Positions 62,959 to 64,000 of a stretch of 64,000 bases of DNA are shown one piece after another. The position numbers and the translations under genes were made by a program. Numbering within the stretch: the stretch's first letter is position 1; each line of letters starts with the position of its first letter. Origin of the DNA: Arthrobacter sp. UM1. Its GTDB lineage: Bacteria > Actinomycetota > Actinomycetes > Actinomycetales > Micrococcaceae. Location of the stretch: NCBI RefSeq assembly GCF_020483305.1, contig NZ_JACWAB010000005.1, positions 62,001 through 126,000 on the forward strand. Direction: 5' to 3'. The notes under the pieces were generated by a model that was not told the origin of the DNA, did not search any database, and saw only the letters and a program-made list of their open reading frames with translations.

Positions 62959-63173
62959 GGGGAAGGGGCTCTTGGGGCCGGGCCGGGACCGTGGCCCCCC
63001 CTTGAAGCCGCTCGGCCCCCCCTGAAGCCGCTCGGCCCCCTGAAGTCGCTCGTCTGTTGCGAGTTGGAGGAATGAGAGCCGCTATTCCTCCAACTCGCAA
63101 CACTTGAGCTGGAAAGAGCTGGAAAGAGCTGGAACGAGCCGGGCAGAGCTGGAAAGTGGGGGAGAGAGGGGCG
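62959..63173. repeat. Hairpin E with 19-bp perfect stem and flanking tandem repeats
   Basis: Arms 63055-63073 and 63084-63102 are perfectly complementary, with a 10-base loop. To the left lie three tandem copies of a ~19-base unit (TGAAGCCGCTCGGCCCCC, last copy partial) from 63003. To the right are four to five copies of AGAGCTGGAA to about 63155. It lies between convergent genes, in the same style as hairpins A-D though of different sequence. Confidence 0.8.
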
Positions 63174-64000
63174 TCAGCGCCCGGCGGCGTACTCCTCGTC
63201 GTCGGGCAGGACGGTCCGCTCGGGGATGACCCGGCGGTCCCAGCGGCACGCGACCCAGTACGCGGCCGAGGTGGCCACGAGGCCCACGATCCACGAGATG
63301 TCCGCGCCGCCGAGCGTCTCCACCATGGGGCCGGTGTAGAAGTCCGTGTAGAGGAACGGCAGCTGCGCGAGGACGCCGAAGGCGAACGCGCCGATGGCTC
63401 CCCAGTTCCAGCCTCCGTAGGGGCCCTTCGGGTCTGCGATGGCGGTGACGTCGTAGCGCTCCTTGGCCACGAGGTAGAAGTCGGTCAGGTTGATCGCGGA
63501 CCACGGCGTGAAGAACGTGAGCAGGAACAGCAGGAACGCGTGGAACGTGTGGAGGAAGTCCTGCTGCCCCACGAGCGCGATCCCGGTGGCCGCCGCCATG
63601 ATGAGCGCGATCCAGAACAGCCGCGCCCCGTTGGAGATCTCGCGGTGGCCGCGGAAGCCCGTGATCGTGGTGATCGTGGACATGAAGCCGCCGTAGGCGT
63701 TGAGCACGTTGACGCAGAGCTTGCCGAGCGCGATGACGAAGTAGATGAGCGCCGCCACGAGCCCCGAGCCGCCGAGGCCCACGATGAACGTCACCTCGTG
63801 CCCCTTGAACTGCGTGCCGGCGATGGCGGCCGCCGCGACGCCGAACATCATGGCCCACTGCGAGGCGAGCGTGGAGCCGAGGAGCGTGAACCAGAAGGTC
63901 TGCGCCGGGCGCACCTCGTAGGGGAGGTAGCGCGAGTAGTCCGCCACGTACGGCCCGAACGCGATCTGCCAGGAGGCCGAGAGCCCCGCCGCCACGAGGA
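63174..64000 (-). CDS. NCS1 family cytosine/purine-type permease (5' end outside window)
   Basis: The C-terminal ~275 residues of a nucleobase:cation symporter-1 protein. WQIAFGPYVADYSRYLP is the helix 6 motif of the family, and NAYGGFMSTITTI and FFTPWSAINLTDFYLVAKERYDV follow. Substrates include cytosine, purines, allantoin or thiamine. The reading frame continues to the window end, so the N-terminal half is missing. Confidence 0.88.
   Translation of the reverse strand, partial: LVAAGLSASWQIAFGPYVADYSRYLPYEVRPAQTFWFTLLGSTLASQWAMMFGVAAAAIAGTQFKGHEVTFIVGLGGSGLVAALIYFVIALGKLCVNVLNAYGGFMSTITTITGFRGHREISNGARLFWIALIMAAATGIALVGQQDFLHTFHAFLLFLLTFFTPWSAINLTDFYLVAKERYDVTAIADPKGPYGGWNWGAIGAFAFGVLAQLPFLYTDFYTGPMVETLGGADISWIVGLVATSAAYWVACRWDRRVIPERTVLPDDEEYAAGR

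Overview
The window is about 64 kb of very GC-rich chromosomal DNA from an actinobacterium, most likely a member of the Micrococcaceae (Kocuria/Rothia/Micrococcus/Arthrobacter-like). The grounds are the gene order gyrB-gyrA-DUF3566-tRNA-Ile-tRNA-Ala, followed by cyclophilin, rhomboid protease and crgA, then the kinase/pbpA/rodA/pstP/fhaB/fhaA block. A secreted Rpf with a LysM domain and a tandem pair of FemX-type cross-bridge enzymes also fit. Genus cannot be fixed from the sequence alone. The first gene (gyrB) and the last gene (an NCS1 permease) are cut by the window edges. There are no rRNA genes, insertion sequences, prophage or CRISPR arrays.

Layout. 1-4.5 kb: gyrase genes, DUF3566 membrane protein, tRNA-Ile and tRNA-Ala. 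4.6-9.8 kb: a metal-homeostasis and DNA-precursor island with an MntR-type repressor, an Mn/Zn ABC importer, and a divergent nrdI-nrdF pair. This NrdF has Gln, Ser and Lys in place of three metal-binding glutamates, the signature of the metal-free (class Ie, DOPA-radical) ribonucleotide reductase. 10-12.6 kb: a small HTH protein and three tandem DUF805 membrane proteins, the first interrupted by an in-frame TAG. 12.7-15 kb: a LEA-like membrane protein, cyclophilin and rhomboid protease. 15-17.3 kb: a DnaA-box cluster and an ABC-F ribosome-protection gene preceded by a three-codon leaderless leader peptide and an attenuator-like hairpin. 17.4-24.5 kb: assorted metabolic and transport genes, including mntH with an operator-like palindrome over its start. 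24.5-28.6 kb: two FemX-type enzymes and rpf, whose long structured leader lies beside a second DnaA-box group. 28.6-36.2 kb: antiporter with a UBP zinc finger, a DUF2975/HTH pair, an FAD dehydrogenase and 5-oxoprolinase pxpA-pxpBC. 36.7-46.9 kb: the cell-division and cell-wall signalling block on the minus strand, then tRNA-Leu. 47-52.7 kb: a hypothetical gene, a VOC protein, a MarR regulator divergent from an amide-binding protein, then a permease and acetamidase. 52.7-58.9 kb: a nine-gene minus-strand operon that looks like an orphan type VII secretion cargo locus. 59-64 kb: asparagine-type permease, Nei glycosylase, an alcohol dehydrogenase and an NCS1 permease.

Themes that link the genes. 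(i) At least seventeen start codons sit 6-7 bases after a TANNNT-like -10 element, so much of this genome is probably transcribed as leaderless mRNA. (ii) Manganese control may extend to a ribonucleotide reductase that needs no metal, which would make it a manganese-starvation back-up. (iii) Several gene ends carry long perfect hairpins flanked by short tandem repeats copied from the hairpin arms. (iv) The PknB-position gene has lost its kinase domain and keeps only the membrane anchor and PASTA repeats.
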